Assembly: GCA_018334675.1 (NCBI GenBank)
Contig: JAGXLL010000019.1
Location: 1-49,130 of the forward strand
Source: Bacteroidales bacterium
GTDB lineage: Bacteria > Bacteroidota > Bacteroidia > Bacteroidales > UBA12077
Reading direction: 5' to 3'
DNA: 49,130 bases
Shown piece after piece: positions 25,011 to 33,462 of this stretch. The position numbers were made by a program, and so were the translations under genes. The notes beneath the pieces were generated by a model. The model did no database searches. It saw only the letters and a program-made list of their open reading frames with translations, and was not told where the DNA came from. The stretch's first letter is position 1. Each line of letters opens with the position of its first letter.

Positions 25011-25757
25011 TTATGATGGCTGGATCAGGTTGGCTTCCCATTTTTCGATATCAGGGCTTACCTTCCCCTCCAGCAAACCGGCAAAAGCGCGTAGTGCCTT
25101 GCGCGCATCACCCATAGGGTAGTAGAAGGCATCCCAGTTTTCGCTGTCCTCTCCATCGTGGTTGGGGATGATGTGATCGAAATGGGTGGCTTCCTTCAGC
25201 TCTGCAAAAGCACTACCGGCCCGCGTCTCAATATTTTCCAGATCCTTCAGGGAGAGCTCCCCTTTTTGCTTGCGTGTGCGGCGTAGCAGTTTTCGTCGCA
25301 TGATATCGGTGATGATCTTGCGGGCATCGGCATGGTTATGGGGGTGGGTCAGCTCCACGATCTCTTCACGGGATACGGGCGACATGAAAGCACTGAGTTT
25401 GCTGATTTCCTGAAGACTTTCGTGGGTTTGCAATACCCTGCCTACAAAAGGATTACCTTCGAAGAAAACATCTCCCCGTTTAAGCTGGTTTTTCAGCTCA
25501 TCAATGTCCAGGGCCTGAAGATCCCCTCTTACTTCCATCACAACGAATTGCTCCTTTTTTCCTAATGCGTCGATCTCTTTTCTCTGGCGAAAATGATAAT
25601 CCACCCCATCCTCCTCACCCGGCCGGGGAGAGCGACTGTTATACAACACCAGGTGTTGAAGGCCTTTGTGCAGGTGTGGATAAAACCTGGCCAGAGCTTT
25701 GTTCAGCGGACTTTTTCCCACACAGGAGGGGCCGGAGAGTATGATCAGTTGTCCCAT
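25011..25757 (-). CDS. Guanylate kinase-like P-loop protein, divergent
   Basis: About 248 residues from the ATG at 25757 (an upstream in-frame ATG at 25802 would add 15 residues). It has the P-loop IILSGPSCVGKSPLNKAL and the GMP-binding-like NSRSPRPGEEDGVDYHF of the guanylate kinase family, then a divergent rest (GDVFFEGNPFVGRVL, THFDHIIPNHDGED). It is longer than true Gmk (about 190-205) and the residue after GKS is Pro rather than Thr/Ser. It may be a kinase of another small substrate; I would not call it gmk. Confidence 0.6.
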   Translation of the reverse strand: MGQLIILSGPSCVGKSPLNKALARFYPHLHKGLQHLVLYNSRSPRPGEEDGVDYHFRQRKEIDALGKKEQFVVMEVRGDLQALDIDELKNQLKRGDVFFEGNPFVGRVLQTHESLQEISKLSAFMSPVSREEIVELTHPHNHADARKIITDIMRRKLLRRTRKQKGELSLKDLENIETRAGSAFAELKEATHFDHIIPNHDGEDSENWDAFYYPMGDARKALRAFAGLLEGKVSPDIEKWEANLIQPS

Positions 25758-25966
25758 AATCTTTTTATTGGTAAAGATAAAGTAAGGGAGTGGTTTAAGC
25801 AAAAAGCAGGGCTTATTGCCTTAATGATGACCAAGGTGGGTATCTTTTTCATTTTCTGTTCCCTGGATTTCTCCCAGCTTCCATGCTGGCTGGTCGGGGA
25901 AGATTTTATAGAATATATTCAAAATTCTTTCAAAAAATCTTGGAATCCATCATGAAGCATATTACT

Positions 25967-25988
25967 TTTGACCAAACGTTCAGTCAAA
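25967..25988. promoter_or_regulatory. Operator-like palindrome over the tetR promoter -33 box
   Basis: Outer arms TTTGAC (25967-25972) and GTCAAA (25983-25988) are perfect inverted repeats, with an inner AACGTT palindrome. Its bottom strand reads TTGACTGAACG, matching the top strand of the second site (TTGACTGTCCG). Confidence 0.55.
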
Positions 25989-25998
25989 TATATATTTC
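25967..25998 (+). promoter_or_regulatory. Promoter of the tetR-LolA-ABC operon
   Basis: TTTG (25967-25970), 20 bp, TATATTTC (25991-25998), one mismatch from TAnnTTTG. The -33 box lies inside the operator palindrome, so a bound repressor would block it. Confidence 0.55.
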
Positions 25999-26032
25999 CA
26001 CTGGACAGCACTTTGTTCTAGGACAGCATGTT

Positions 26033-26048
26033 GACTGTCCGGTCAGTC
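26033..26048. promoter_or_regulatory. Second operator-like palindrome before tetR
   Basis: GACTGTCCGGTCAGTC is a near-perfect 16-bp palindrome (GACTG/CAGTC arms). It lies 22 bp upstream of the regulator start and shares TTGACTG with the first site, as expected of autoregulation. Confidence 0.55.
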
Positions 26049-26069
26049 GTAAAACTAAAGCCAGGAGAT

Positions 26070-26663
26070 ATGTCACCAAGAACGCAAAAGCAATATGAGG
26101 CCATTCGCGAGGAGAAACGGTCCAAGATTTTGGATGCGGCATTGAAGTTGTTTGGTTATGAGGGATACCACAGTTCTTCCATCAGTAAAATAGCCAGGAA
26201 GGCTGGAATATCAAAAGGTCTGGTTTATAATTATTTTGACAGCAAGGAGGAGATTGTGCAGGAGATTCTCAATTCGGGGATCGAGGAGATGCTGAAAATA
26301 TTGGATCCCAATCATGACGGTGTATTAGATACCGGTGAGATCGAGTATTTCATAGTTGAGATGTTCGACCATCTGCATAAGAATGAGAAGTTTTGGAAGC
26401 TTTATTTCAGCATATCCCTTCAACCGGAGATCTATCCCCTTATGAAGGAGAAGATTGATGAACTGGGTAAGCCCATCATGGATATGGCGGTGAGCTATTT
26501 TAAAAAATGGGGTTTTAAAGACCCGGAGGGAGAGACCCTGATTTTTGGAGCCCTGTTGGATGGTATAGGATTTCACTATATCATGGATCCCGGGAATTAT
26601 CCTTTGGAAAAAGTAAAAAACATTATCATTGAGCGTTATGTACACAATCCCAAAAGAGACTAA
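26070..26663 (+). CDS. TetR/AcrR family transcriptional regulator
   Basis: About 197 residues from the ATG at 26070. The N-terminal helix-turn-helix reads ILDAALKLFGYEGYHSSSIS followed by KIARKAGISKGLVYNYFDSK, a textbook TetR DNA-binding domain; the C-terminal ligand domain is variable. Two palindromes sit upstream, one over the promoter, so it likely represses itself and the following five genes. The in-frame ATG at 26028 lies inside the operators and is rejected. Its stop is 1 bp before the next start. Ligand unknown. Confidence 0.92.
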   Translation: MSPRTQKQYEAIREEKRSKILDAALKLFGYEGYHSSSISKIARKAGISKGLVYNYFDSKEEIVQEILNSGIEEMLKILDPNHDGVLDTGEIEYFIVEMFDHLHKNEKFWKLYFSISLQPEIYPLMKEKIDELGKPIMDMAVSYFKKWGFKDPEGETLIFGALLDGIGFHYIMDPGNYPLEKVKNIIIERYVHNPKRD

Positions 26664-26664
26664 T

Positions 26665-27435
26665 ATGAAACGATTCGAAACCATCCTCCTCATACTGGCC
26701 TGCATGTTCATGCTTTTATCTTCTGCGGGTTATGCCCAGGATATGAGTGCGAAAGATATTGTAAGAGAGGCGGAAGATCAGTGGCAGGGGGAAAAATCGA
26801 GCATCAGTACCATGACCATGAAGATCATTCGTCCCACCTGGGAACGCACCATTGAGATGAAGAACTGGATCAAAGGCCGGCATTTCGCCCTTACCCTGAT
26901 CACAGGACCAGCCAGTGAAAAGGGACAGACTTTTCTGAAGCGCCACAACGACATGTGGCATTGGATGCCCTCGATCGGCAGGCTTATCAAGCTGCCACCC
27001 TCTATGATGTCGCAGGGATGGATGGGTTCGGATTACACCAATGATGATATCCTGAAAGAATCTTCCATTGTAACCGACTACCAGCACAGTTTGATTGGGG
27101 AAGAGCCCGTTAACGGGAGGGTATGCTATAAGATCCGGATGATACCCAATGAAGATGCGGCCGTGGTATGGGGCAAAGTGATCAAATGGATCTCGAAACA
27201 ACATTACAATCAGCTGAAATCGGAATACTATGATGAAGACGGGGAACGGGTGCGTACCGAACTTCTTTCCCACCTAAAGAGCATGGACAACCGGATCGTC
27301 CCCACCCATATTGAGGTGACACCGGAAGATGAGAAGAACAAGAAAACCGTTCTGGAGCTCAACCAGATTAAGTTCAACCGGGACATACCCGACGGATTTT
27401 TTTCCCAGCAGAATATGAAAAGGGTACGTCCCTGA
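26665..27435 (+). CDS. Outer membrane lipoprotein-sorting protein, LolA-like
   Basis: About 256 residues from the ATG at 26665. Signal peptide (FETILLILACMFMLLSSAGYAQ), then a LolA/LolB-like beta fold: MTMKIIRPTWERTIEMKNW, MWHWMPSIGRLIKLPPSMM and GWMGSDYTNDDIL. These motifs define the periplasmic family found with MMPL or FtsX-type exporters, thought to carry lipids or lipoproteins. It follows tetR by one base and precedes two FtsX-type permeases, which fits a periplasmic carrier in one export pathway. Cargo not known. Confidence 0.87.
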   Translation: MKRFETILLILACMFMLLSSAGYAQDMSAKDIVREAEDQWQGEKSSISTMTMKIIRPTWERTIEMKNWIKGRHFALTLITGPASEKGQTFLKRHNDMWHWMPSIGRLIKLPPSMMSQGWMGSDYTNDDILKESSIVTDYQHSLIGEEPVNGRVCYKIRMIPNEDAAVVWGKVIKWISKQHYNQLKSEYYDEDGERVRTELLSHLKSMDNRIVPTHIEVTPEDEKNKKTVLELNQIKFNRDIPDGFFSQQNMKRVRP

Positions 27436-27451
27436 AAAAAATCGGACAATC

Positions 27452-28675
27452 ATGAAGGAATATATTAAACTGGCATGGCGTAATATATGGCGCAACAAGC
27501 GCCGCACCCTGATCACGGCAGCCTCGGTATTTTTTGCCATCTTTTTTGCTTTGATCATGCGGGCCTTGCAACTGGGAAGCTACAGCAACATGATCGATAA
27601 TGCTGTTACCCTGTATTCAGGGCATTTGCAGATACACGATCAAGGGTACTGGGACAATAAATCCATCAACCGGACCCTGGTGATGAGCGATGAGCTGATC
27701 AAGACCCTGCGATCGGAGGAAGAGGTCAAGCAGGTGGTGCCCCGGCTCGAGTCGTTTGCCCTGGGCTCGTCCGGACCTCAAACAAAAGGGGTTTTGGTGA
27801 TGGGGATAGACCCTGAAAAGCAGGATGAGATGTCCGGTCTCTCCCAAAAGCTTGTAGAAGGCAGGTATTTCAGTGAGGGCGAGCAGGCGGCCATTGTAGG
27901 GCAGACCCTTGCCGGTTATCTGAGGATGACGGCAGGAGACACGCTGGTTCTGTTGGGCCAGGGGTATCATGGAGCTACTGCGGCCGGCAAATATACGATC
28001 CGTGGTATTGTCAAGATACCCAAGCCCGATCTGGACAATAAAATGGTTTATCTGCCGCTGCAGACGGCTCAACAGATGTATATGGCGCCCAATCGCCTGA
28101 CAACTATATCGGTCAACCTCCATGAGCACGATGCCCTTCAAAGCACGGTCAGGTCTTTGAGGGAGAAATTACCTGATGATCAGTATGAAGTAAAAACCTG
28201 GAAGCAGATCATGCCGGAACTGGTTCAGCAGATACGCTCGGATAATGCCAGTGGGTGGATTCTGCTGGCCATACTCTACCTGATCATTGCCTTTGGTGTA
28301 TTTGGTACGGTGATGATGATGATCAGCGAACGAAAAAGGGAATTTGGGGTGATGATCGCCGTAGGCATGCATAAATCCAAGCTGGCCTTGATCGTTACCC
28401 TGGAGATGGTATTTATAGGAATCCTGGGATTGCTGGCCGGGGTGGCTGGCAGCATGCCGGTTATCCTCCATTATCACTACAATCCCATTCGCCTGAGCGG
28501 TGAAGTAGCTCAGAGCATTGAAACCTTTGGTATTGAGCCCATCATGCCTATGGCCTGGCAGGCTGACTTCTATGGCAATCAAACCCTTATCGTGGGGGTC
28601 ATTGTTGTGGTTGCCGTGCTTTATCCTATATACAGCATTACCCGCATTCGGGCCGTCAGGGCCATGCGCGGATGA
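27452..28675 (+). CDS. ABC transporter permease, FtsX/LolE type (first)
   Basis: A 407-residue MacB/LolC-type permease. N-terminal helix after KLAWRNIWRNKRRTLITAAS, a large periplasmic domain (about 45-265), then three C-terminal helices (about 268-290, 315-340, 378-400) with MISERKREFGVMIAVGMHK, the FtsX-domain coupling motif. It lies 16 bp after the LolA-like gene and 26 bp before the second permease. Together they form a heterodimeric mechanotransmission-type exporter. Confidence 0.9.
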   Translation: MKEYIKLAWRNIWRNKRRTLITAASVFFAIFFALIMRALQLGSYSNMIDNAVTLYSGHLQIHDQGYWDNKSINRTLVMSDELIKTLRSEEEVKQVVPRLESFALGSSGPQTKGVLVMGIDPEKQDEMSGLSQKLVEGRYFSEGEQAAIVGQTLAGYLRMTAGDTLVLLGQGYHGATAAGKYTIRGIVKIPKPDLDNKMVYLPLQTAQQMYMAPNRLTTISVNLHEHDALQSTVRSLREKLPDDQYEVKTWKQIMPELVQQIRSDNASGWILLAILYLIIAFGVFGTVMMMISERKREFGVMIAVGMHKSKLALIVTLEMVFIGILGLLAGVAGSMPVILHYHYNPIRLSGEVAQSIETFGIEPIMPMAWQADFYGNQTLIVGVIVVVAVLYPIYSITRIRAVRAMRG

Positions 28676-28701
28676 ATCTCAAACCTGTTAAATAAACCAT
28701 T

Positions 28702-29997
28702 ATGCTCCTATCAATAGCCTGGAAGAACGTTTGGAGAAACCGTATGAGGAGTTTGATCGTTATGATTGCTGTGACCATCGGAATGATCGGTGGGATCTTT
28801 TCCTCGGCGGTTTTTAAGGGTATGTCCGATCAACGGGTGAAAGAAGCCATCAAGTATGAGACGAGTCATATACAGATCCATCATCCTCAGTTCATGGAGA
28901 ACCAGGAACTTGGGTTTACGGTGGGTTCCTCCCGGCAGTTGGCCGCCGATATCCGATCGATCCCCGGGGTACGGTCGGTTAGCAGGCGCCTGGAAGTGCC
29001 GGTGATGATCAAATCCACCGCCACTGGCACCGGCGTACAGCTGATGGGTATCGATCCCGGGAAGGAGAAAGGGGTGACCGCCATACACGAGGCCCTCTAT
29101 GACAGTGCCGATGTGGCAGAGCATTATGGCTTCACCGATCCTGAAAAGATCCACTCCTTCCTGCGCGACAGCGTGGGTGAATATTTCCGGGAAAGTTCCC
29201 GGGCCAGGCAGATTGTCATTGGCGAAGAACTGGCTGAGCAACTGAAAGCCGATATAAAGACCAAACTGGTGGTTAACCTTCAAACCACCGACGGGAGCCT
29301 GAGTGGGGGAGTCTTCCGGGTAGCCGGCATCTACCGCATCACCAATTCGACCTTTGAGAATACGGTGGCCTTTGTTAAGAAAGAGGCCCTGGCTGAACTT
29401 ACCGGCCTGGATACTGCATCGGCTCATGAGATCGCCATCAGGGTGGATGATAACAGGCAGGTGGACCTCCTGGTGGACCAACTCAGCCAAAAATACCCCG
29501 GCTTAAGTGTGATGTCCTGGAAGGAGATCCAGCCCGAGCTGGGTATGATCACCCAGTGGCTCGATGTGATGTTGTATTTTATCATGGTGATCATTCTGCT
29601 GGCCCTGGGTTTCGGTATCGTCAATACCATGCTGATGGTGGTCATGGAAAGGGTCAAGGAGCTGGGGATGCTGATGGCCATTGGTATGAACCGGGCAAGG
29701 GTGTTCGGCATGATCATGCTGGAGACCATCTTTCTCTCGATTACGGGCGGGGTGATAGGAATGGTCCTGGCCGGTCTTCTGATCCGGTACTTCGGCAACC
29801 ACGGTATCAACCTGGAGTCTTTTGCCCGGGGATTTGAAGCCATAGGCTATAATCCCATGCTGTATCCACAGATTGGCATGCCATTTTATCTAACCATCAC
29901 CGGCTTGATCATACTAACGGCCATTGTTGCATCCATCTACCCGGCAGTGAAAGCTTTGCGGATGAATCCGGCAGAAGCCCTAAGGATTGAGATCTAG
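28702..29997 (+). CDS. ABC transporter permease, FtsX/LolE type (second)
   Basis: A 431-residue homologue of the upstream permease: start LLSIAWKNVWRNRMRSLIVM, periplasmic domain with VPVMIKSTATGTGVQLMGID, and C-terminal FtsX domain (about 290-425) with MVVMERVKELGMLMAIGMN and the ending AVKALRMNPAEALRIEI typical of the MacB family. The two permeases share the N-terminal W-[RK]-N-[IV]-W-R-N motif and a common layout, pointing to old duplication. The ATPase follows after 37 bp. Confidence 0.9.
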   Translation: MLLSIAWKNVWRNRMRSLIVMIAVTIGMIGGIFSSAVFKGMSDQRVKEAIKYETSHIQIHHPQFMENQELGFTVGSSRQLAADIRSIPGVRSVSRRLEVPVMIKSTATGTGVQLMGIDPGKEKGVTAIHEALYDSADVAEHYGFTDPEKIHSFLRDSVGEYFRESSRARQIVIGEELAEQLKADIKTKLVVNLQTTDGSLSGGVFRVAGIYRITNSTFENTVAFVKKEALAELTGLDTASAHEIAIRVDDNRQVDLLVDQLSQKYPGLSVMSWKEIQPELGMITQWLDVMLYFIMVIILLALGFGIVNTMLMVVMERVKELGMLMAIGMNRARVFGMIMLETIFLSITGGVIGMVLAGLLIRYFGNHGINLESFARGFEAIGYNPMLYPQIGMPFYLTITGLIILTAIVASIYPAVKALRMNPAEALRIEI

Positions 29998-30034
29998 AGA
30001 GCCCATTGAATCATAAACCCAAAAAAACAGGAAG

Positions 30035-30727
30035 ATGAAAATATTAACCCTCAACAACGTCCATAAGATCTATAATGAATCGGAGGTCCAGGTGCATGCC
30101 GTTAACAGTGTAAGTCTGGGTTTTGACAAAGGTGAGTTTGCCGCTATTGTGGGGCCATCGGGCAGCGGTAAGACTACCCTGCTGAATATGATTGGCGGCC
30201 TGGATCAACCTACTGAAGGAGAGATTATCGTTAACAGCACCAATATTGGGGATCTGAAGCCATCCAAACTCATTGATTTCAGGATGTACAACATTGGTTT
30301 TGTCTTTCAGGCTTACAACCTGATACCGGTATTAACCGCCCGTGAGAATGTGGAGTTCATCATGCACCTGCAAGGCTGGCCGAAACAAAGGCGGGAAGCC
30401 CGTTCCAGGGAGCTGTTGGAAGCAGTGGGATTGGGCGACCGGATGGATTCGCGCCCCAGCAAGATGTCCGGGGGGCAGCAACAAAGAGTGGCTGTGGCCC
30501 GCGCCCTGGCTTCCAAGCCCAGGTTCGTTCTGGCCGATGAACCCACCGCCAACCTGGACTCCCAGGCTACCGAAAATCTGCTGGATATCATGGAAAGGCT
30601 GAACCGGGAAGAAGAAGTAACTTTTATCTTTTCCACCCACGACAACCGGGTGGTGAAAAAAGCCCACCGGGTGATCACCATCGAAGATGGACAGGTCGAA
30701 ACCGATGAACTGCAGAAAGATAGATGA
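30035..30727 (+). CDS. ABC transporter ATP-binding protein, LolD/MacB type
   Basis: A 230-residue ATPase: Walker A VGPSGSGKTTLLNMIGGLD, Q-loop VFQAYNLIPVLTARENVEF, signature SGGQQQRVAVARAL, Walker B FVLADEPTANLDS, switch His FIFSTHD. The LolD/MacB branch pairs with FtsX-type permeases such as the two genes upstream. The stop codon (30725-30727) lies within the first bases of repeat copy 2, so the repeat is fused to the 3' end of this gene. Confidence 0.93.
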   Translation: MKILTLNNVHKIYNESEVQVHAVNSVSLGFDKGEFAAIVGPSGSGKTTLLNMIGGLDQPTEGEIIVNSTNIGDLKPSKLIDFRMYNIGFVFQAYNLIPVLTARENVEFIMHLQGWPKQRREARSRELLEAVGLGDRMDSRPSKMSGGQQQRVAVARALASKPRFVLADEPTANLDSQATENLLDIMERLNREEEVTFIFSTHDNRVVKKAHRVITIEDGQVETDELQKDR

Positions 30728-30830
30728 AACGTCCATGCCAAAATAATCATTAATATCACAAAAGGAGATGATTGTTTTGGCATGGTAAGTTCCATATGAC
30801 CCATTTAAATAAAAAAAGAACCATATGAAA
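30724..30830 (+). repeat. Repeat element copy 2 (hairpin between ABC ATPase and outer-membrane barrel)
   Basis: Arms CCATGCCAAAATAATCAT (30733-30750) and ATGATTGTTTTGGCATGG (30768-30785) form an 18-bp stem with one G-U pair and a 17-base loop TAATATCACAAAAGGAG. The loop is identical in copy 3. GGTAAGTTCCATATGACC follows, then an A-rich spacer and CCATATGAAA. The first bases contain the stop of the upstream ATPase gene. The second CATATG includes an ATG opening a 14-codon frame. Confidence 0.88.
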
Positions 30831-30869
30831 TATAAAGCCCGGTTGAAGAGAAAAAATCGATTGAGATAA
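30825..30869 (+). CDS. Short leader frame at the end of repeat copy 2
   Basis: The ATG within the element opens a 14-residue frame, MKYKARLKRKNRLR, that is almost half basic, ending 52 bp before the barrel gene. No proof of translation; it could be a leader peptide or chance. Confidence 0.25.
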   Translation: MKYKARLKRKNRLR

Positions 30870-30921
30870 GATATTAATGAAAATAGAAAACCCTTTCGAA
30901 GCAAGAAAAAACGAATATAAT

Positions 30922-32106
30922 ATGCCTGGAAGAAGTTTGATATCCATTGCCACCGGACTGCTGGCAGCACTGCTGTTGTTTTCATCGAATACCGCGATGG
31001 CCCAGGATTCAGGAAGCAACAACCTGAAGCTCAATGGATATGTCAAATTCATGAACACCATTATGGACCAGGAAGGCATTACCTGGTTGAATGAAAGCAT
31101 GTTTCACAACCGGCTGGATTTGCGCTGGTATGCTTCCCGCTCATTCCGTACCGGCGTGAGTATACGGAACCGTTTTATATACGGTGACCTGGTCGAATCC
31201 TTCCCTTCCTATAACGATCTGATCAGCCGGGATTACGGTTACTTCCACAAGCTCACCAGGAACCTGGTTGAGGAAAAATCCTATCTGGTGAATACTTCCG
31301 TAGACCGCTTGTGGATGCATTATACCCACGGCAGTTTTGAGGTCCGTATTGGCCGTCAACGCATCAACTGGGGCCAAACCTACGTTTGGAATCCCAATGA
31401 CCTGTTCAACGCCTATTCCTTTTTTGATTTTGATTATGAGGAAAAACCCGGCAGCGATGCCATCCGCCTGATGTACTACCCCACCTTTACCTCGGCTGCC
31501 GAACTGGCCGTGAAGGTCAACCGCAATGACCAGGTGACCGCTGCAGGTTACTACCGCTTCAACCAGTGGGGCTATGACTGGCAGTTGCTGGGAGGCATCC
31601 TCAACGACGATGAGTACGTAGCAGGCATGGGCTGGTCGGGCAACATCGCCGGGGCAGGCTTCAGTGGTGAGATGACCTACCTCCGGCCCGGTAAAAGTTT
31701 CCCGGATACCAGTGGCATATTGCTGGCCTCGGCATCGGCAAGCTATATGTTTGATAATTCGATGTATATGCAGATCGAGGGTTTTTACAACGGCAATTAT
31801 GAGCACATGAACCCGGGAAGCTTCCAAAGCTATTATTACCGGCCTCTTACTGTCAAGACCCTTTCATTCAGCAAATTTTCCTGGTTTACCCAGGTTTCCT
31901 ATCCCATACATCCTTTGTTGGATGGCACCCTGGCGCTGATGTATTATCCCGATATTGACGGGTTTTTTATTAACCCTTCCTTCCAATATTCCCTGACCGA
32001 TAATGTTCAACTATCGGCATTCGCCCAGTTGTTCCAGGGAAAATTCGTTGCGGGTGGCCAGGAAAAAATAAATTTTATATTTTTCCGGTTCAAATGGAGT
32101 TTTTGA
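30922..32106 (+). CDS. Outer membrane beta-barrel protein
   Basis: About 394 residues from the ATG at 30922 (an upstream in-frame ATG at 30877 would add 15). Signal peptide (SLISIATGLLAALLLFSSNT), then many alternating amphipathic strands with aromatic girdles (FRTGVSIRNRFIYGDLVESF, GRQRINWGQTYVWNPNDLF, LSAFAQLFQGKFVAGGQEKI) and a C-terminal Phe (FFRFKWSF), the signature of an outer-membrane barrel. Probably the outer-membrane component of the upstream export system. GQTYVWNPNDLF resembles the DUF1302-type barrels found with LolA-like and RND genes. Repeat copy 2 separates it from the ATPase. Confidence 0.75.
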   Translation: MPGRSLISIATGLLAALLLFSSNTAMAQDSGSNNLKLNGYVKFMNTIMDQEGITWLNESMFHNRLDLRWYASRSFRTGVSIRNRFIYGDLVESFPSYNDLISRDYGYFHKLTRNLVEEKSYLVNTSVDRLWMHYTHGSFEVRIGRQRINWGQTYVWNPNDLFNAYSFFDFDYEEKPGSDAIRLMYYPTFTSAAELAVKVNRNDQVTAAGYYRFNQWGYDWQLLGGILNDDEYVAGMGWSGNIAGAGFSGEMTYLRPGKSFPDTSGILLASASASYMFDNSMYMQIEGFYNGNYEHMNPGSFQSYYYRPLTVKTLSFSKFSWFTQVSYPIHPLLDGTLALMYYPDIDGFFINPSFQYSLTDNVQLSAFAQLFQGKFVAGGQEKINFIFFRFKWSF

Positions 32107-32109
32107 ATT

Positions 32110-33444
32110 ATGATGCAATGGGATCATCTACTTTCAGCCAGGCGCTTTGGCCTGGAAGAACTTGCAATAGGCGGTACAGCCGATGCCCGCTCGCAGTTTC
32201 AGCGTGATTTTGACCGGATCATTTTTTCCTCGCCATTTCGCAGGCTGCAGAATAAAACCCAGGTATTCCCCCTTCCCGGAAGTGTTTTTGTACATAACCG
32301 GCTGACTCACAGTTTGGAAGTTGCCAGTGTAGGAAGGTCGATTGCCAACAAGGTGTTTCTCTCTTTACAGGAAAGGGAGGATATCCATAACAAGGAGGTT
32401 CTCAATGAGCTGGGCTCTATTGTATCTGCGGCTTGTTTATGTCATGACATGGGCAATCCTCCCTTTGGTCATGCGGGAGAGGATGCCATCTCCAAATTCT
32501 TTCGCGAAGGGGAAGGCCGGGAGTTGAAAGATTCATTCTCCCAGGAGGAATGGCTTGACCTGGCAAATTTTGAAGGCAATGCCAATGCCCTGCGGCTGTT
32601 GACCCACCGTTTTGGTGGACGCCGCAAAGGAGGCTTTGCCCTGACCTATACCACCCTGGCTTCGCTGGTCAAATATCCTTTCGGTTCGGGTTTGAATCCG
32701 GATAAGCCCAAGTATGGGTTTTTTCAATCGGAAAAAGAGGCCTTTCTCAAAATAGCCGAAGAACTTCAATTGAAAAGACTGGGCAGTGACCCCCTTCAGT
32801 TTGCCCGGCATCCGTTGGTATATATCGTAGAGGCTGCCGATGACATCTGCTATGAGATCATGGATATTGAAGATGCCCATAAACTGAAGATCCTCGACAG
32901 AGAGCAGACCTTTCAGCTGCTTCTTGCCTTTTTTGATGAACAGAAGGATCCTGAATTTTTCAGGAAGAAGGCATCTGTATTCACTGAGGTTACAGATGTA
33001 AACGAGCAGGTGGCTTATTTAAGGGCCAGCGTGATCAATAAGTTGGTGAATCTTACCACCCGGTTATTTTTGGAGAATCACGATGCCATTTTATCCGGTG
33101 CTTTTAAGGGAAGTTTGATGGATCACCTTCCGGGGGTCGAGCGAGAGGCATTTGAGCAATGCAAAAATCTCGCCGTTAAAGACGTCTACAACCATCGCTC
33201 GGTGGTGAAGATTGAACTCACCGGTTTCAATGTATTGGGTACTTTGATGAAGGAGTTCACCTATGCTGTCAGCCACTCCGGGTCACAATATGCCCGAAAG
33301 CTGCTCTCTCTTGTGCCCGGTCAGTTTACTCCACAGCAGGGATCAACTTATGAGCGGATCCGTTCGGTAGTTGATTTCGTCGCGGGTATGACCGATTTGT
33401 ATGCCGTGGATCTCTACAAGGACATCCAGGGCATACGTGTATGA
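32110..33444 (+). CDS. dgt: Deoxyguanosinetriphosphate triphosphohydrolase
   Basis: A 444-residue dNTPase with the HD domain: NRLTHSLEVASVGRSIANK (His67) and CLCHDMGNPPFGHAGEDAI (His112, Asp113), plus the earlier FQRDFDRIIFSSPFRRLQNK that marks the Dgt family. It hydrolyses dGTP to deoxyguanosine and triphosphate. It starts 3 bp after the barrel gene, so may be read through from the exporter operon, although the function seems unrelated. The stop is 18 bp from the convergent CtpA-type protease. Confidence 0.93.
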   Translation: MMQWDHLLSARRFGLEELAIGGTADARSQFQRDFDRIIFSSPFRRLQNKTQVFPLPGSVFVHNRLTHSLEVASVGRSIANKVFLSLQEREDIHNKEVLNELGSIVSAACLCHDMGNPPFGHAGEDAISKFFREGEGRELKDSFSQEEWLDLANFEGNANALRLLTHRFGGRRKGGFALTYTTLASLVKYPFGSGLNPDKPKYGFFQSEKEAFLKIAEELQLKRLGSDPLQFARHPLVYIVEAADDICYEIMDIEDAHKLKILDREQTFQLLLAFFDEQKDPEFFRKKASVFTEVTDVNEQVAYLRASVINKLVNLTTRLFLENHDAILSGAFKGSLMDHLPGVEREAFEQCKNLAVKDVYNHRSVVKIELTGFNVLGTLMKEFTYAVSHSGSQYARKLLSLVPGQFTPQQGSTYERIRSVVDFVAGMTDLYAVDLYKDIQGIRV

Positions 33445-33462
33445 TGCCCCGGTATCGGGTTG

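Noticed and set aside
25011-25757. Assigning the gene as gmk
   Set aside because: The guanylate-kinase motifs are partial, the protein is longer, and the P-loop has Pro after GKS; a true gmk is expected elsewhere.
28711-29490. 259-residue minus-strand frame
   Set aside because: Antisense shadow of the second FtsX permease, whose motifs are clear on the plus strand.
30332-30985. 217-residue minus-strand frame across the ABC ATPase and repeat copy 2
   Set aside because: Shadow of the LolD-type ATPase gene; the composition is not protein-like and no family is visible.
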